Below are positions 6,706-6,757 of a DNA stretch of 6,757 nucleotides, piece by piece (positions within the stretch are counted from its first letter, which is position 1; each line of letters starts with the position of its first letter). The stretch is from Kiritimatiellales bacterium (GTDB lineage: Bacteria; Verrucomicrobiota; Kiritimatiellia; Kiritimatiellales; Pontiellaceae), in the NCBI GenBank assembly GCA_013042165.1, contig JABDQT010000089.1:1-6757 (forward strand), in the 5' to 3' direction. The notes under the pieces were generated by a model. The model was not told where the DNA came from. It made no database searches and saw only the letters and a program-made list of their open reading frames with translations. The translations under genes were made by a program, and so were the position numbers.

Positions 6706-6757
6706 ATGTTTTCAGAGATTTCCAGCAAAGTGAGTTTTCCTCAGATGGAGGAGGAGG
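6706..6757 (+). CDS. ileS: Start of a gene, probably isoleucyl-tRNA synthetase (3' truncated)
   Basis: ATG at 6706 with GGAG at 6693-6696 and a 9-base spacer. Only 17 full codons are visible, translating to MFSEISSKVSFPQMEEE. This fits the N-terminus of long, eukaryote-like (ileS2-type) isoleucyl-tRNA synthetases, which typically begin MFxxVxxxVxFPxxEEEVLxFW. No catalytic motif (HIGH, KMSKS) is inside the window, so the call rests on N-terminal resemblance alone. Another class Ia synthetase or an unrelated protein is possible. The enzyme would charge tRNA-Ile in the cytosol. Confidence 0.55.
   Translation, partial: MFSEISSKVSFPQMEEE

Overview
The window (6757 bases, moderately GC-rich) looks like chromosomal housekeeping DNA of a Gram-negative bacterium: it encodes an outer-membrane beta-barrel with a signal peptide, and sigma70-like promoters and Shine-Dalgarno sites are easy to read. 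The lineage cannot be fixed from the sequence. A REP-like palindrome with a GGCTTCAGC core, and degenerate CACAGATT-type and heptamer repeats, resemble intergenic repeats I associate with Planctomycetes-Verrucomicrobia-Chlamydiae and related environmental genomes; this is a weak, memory-based hint.

Layout. (1) Bases 1-392, plus strand: 3' part of a voltage-gated-type K+ channel with a C-terminal four-cysteine zinc ribbon. (2) Bases 393-488: convergent intergenic stretch with a GC-rich palindrome. (3) Bases 489-2335, minus strand: a two-gene unit, first an outer-membrane porin, then a small exported protein with an SGAT motif typical of covalent FMN attachment. A perfect 11-bp stem-loop separates them. 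(4) Bases 2336-2790: divergent control region with back-to-back promoter candidates, one giving the porin a long leader and one giving gapA a short one. (5) gapA (2791-3786) ends at a strong intrinsic terminator. (6) corA (about 3940-5001), a Mg2+/Co2+ channel very like the Thermotoga type. (7) pgk (5121-6320) has its own promoter, a strong ribosome site and a terminator. (8) Bases 6377-6705: no gene; remnants of repeats and a weak promoter. (9) Base 6706 to the end: the first 17 codons of a gene that probably encodes isoleucyl-tRNA synthetase.

How the genes relate. GapA and Pgk catalyse consecutive glycolytic steps (glyceraldehyde-3-phosphate to 1,3-bisphosphoglycerate to 3-phosphoglycerate plus ATP). 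CorA, which sits between them, supplies Mg2+, which Pgk needs as MgATP/MgADP. The terminator after gapA and the promoter before pgk argue that these are neighbours rather than one operon. The porin and the FMN-type protein probably form an envelope module, but its substrate or redox partner cannot be read from this window. No CRISPR array, phage gene, transposase, tRNA or rRNA was seen. No clear new defence or mobile system is present; the least ordinary parts are the porin/flavoprotein pair and the repeat-rich leader upstream of the last gene.
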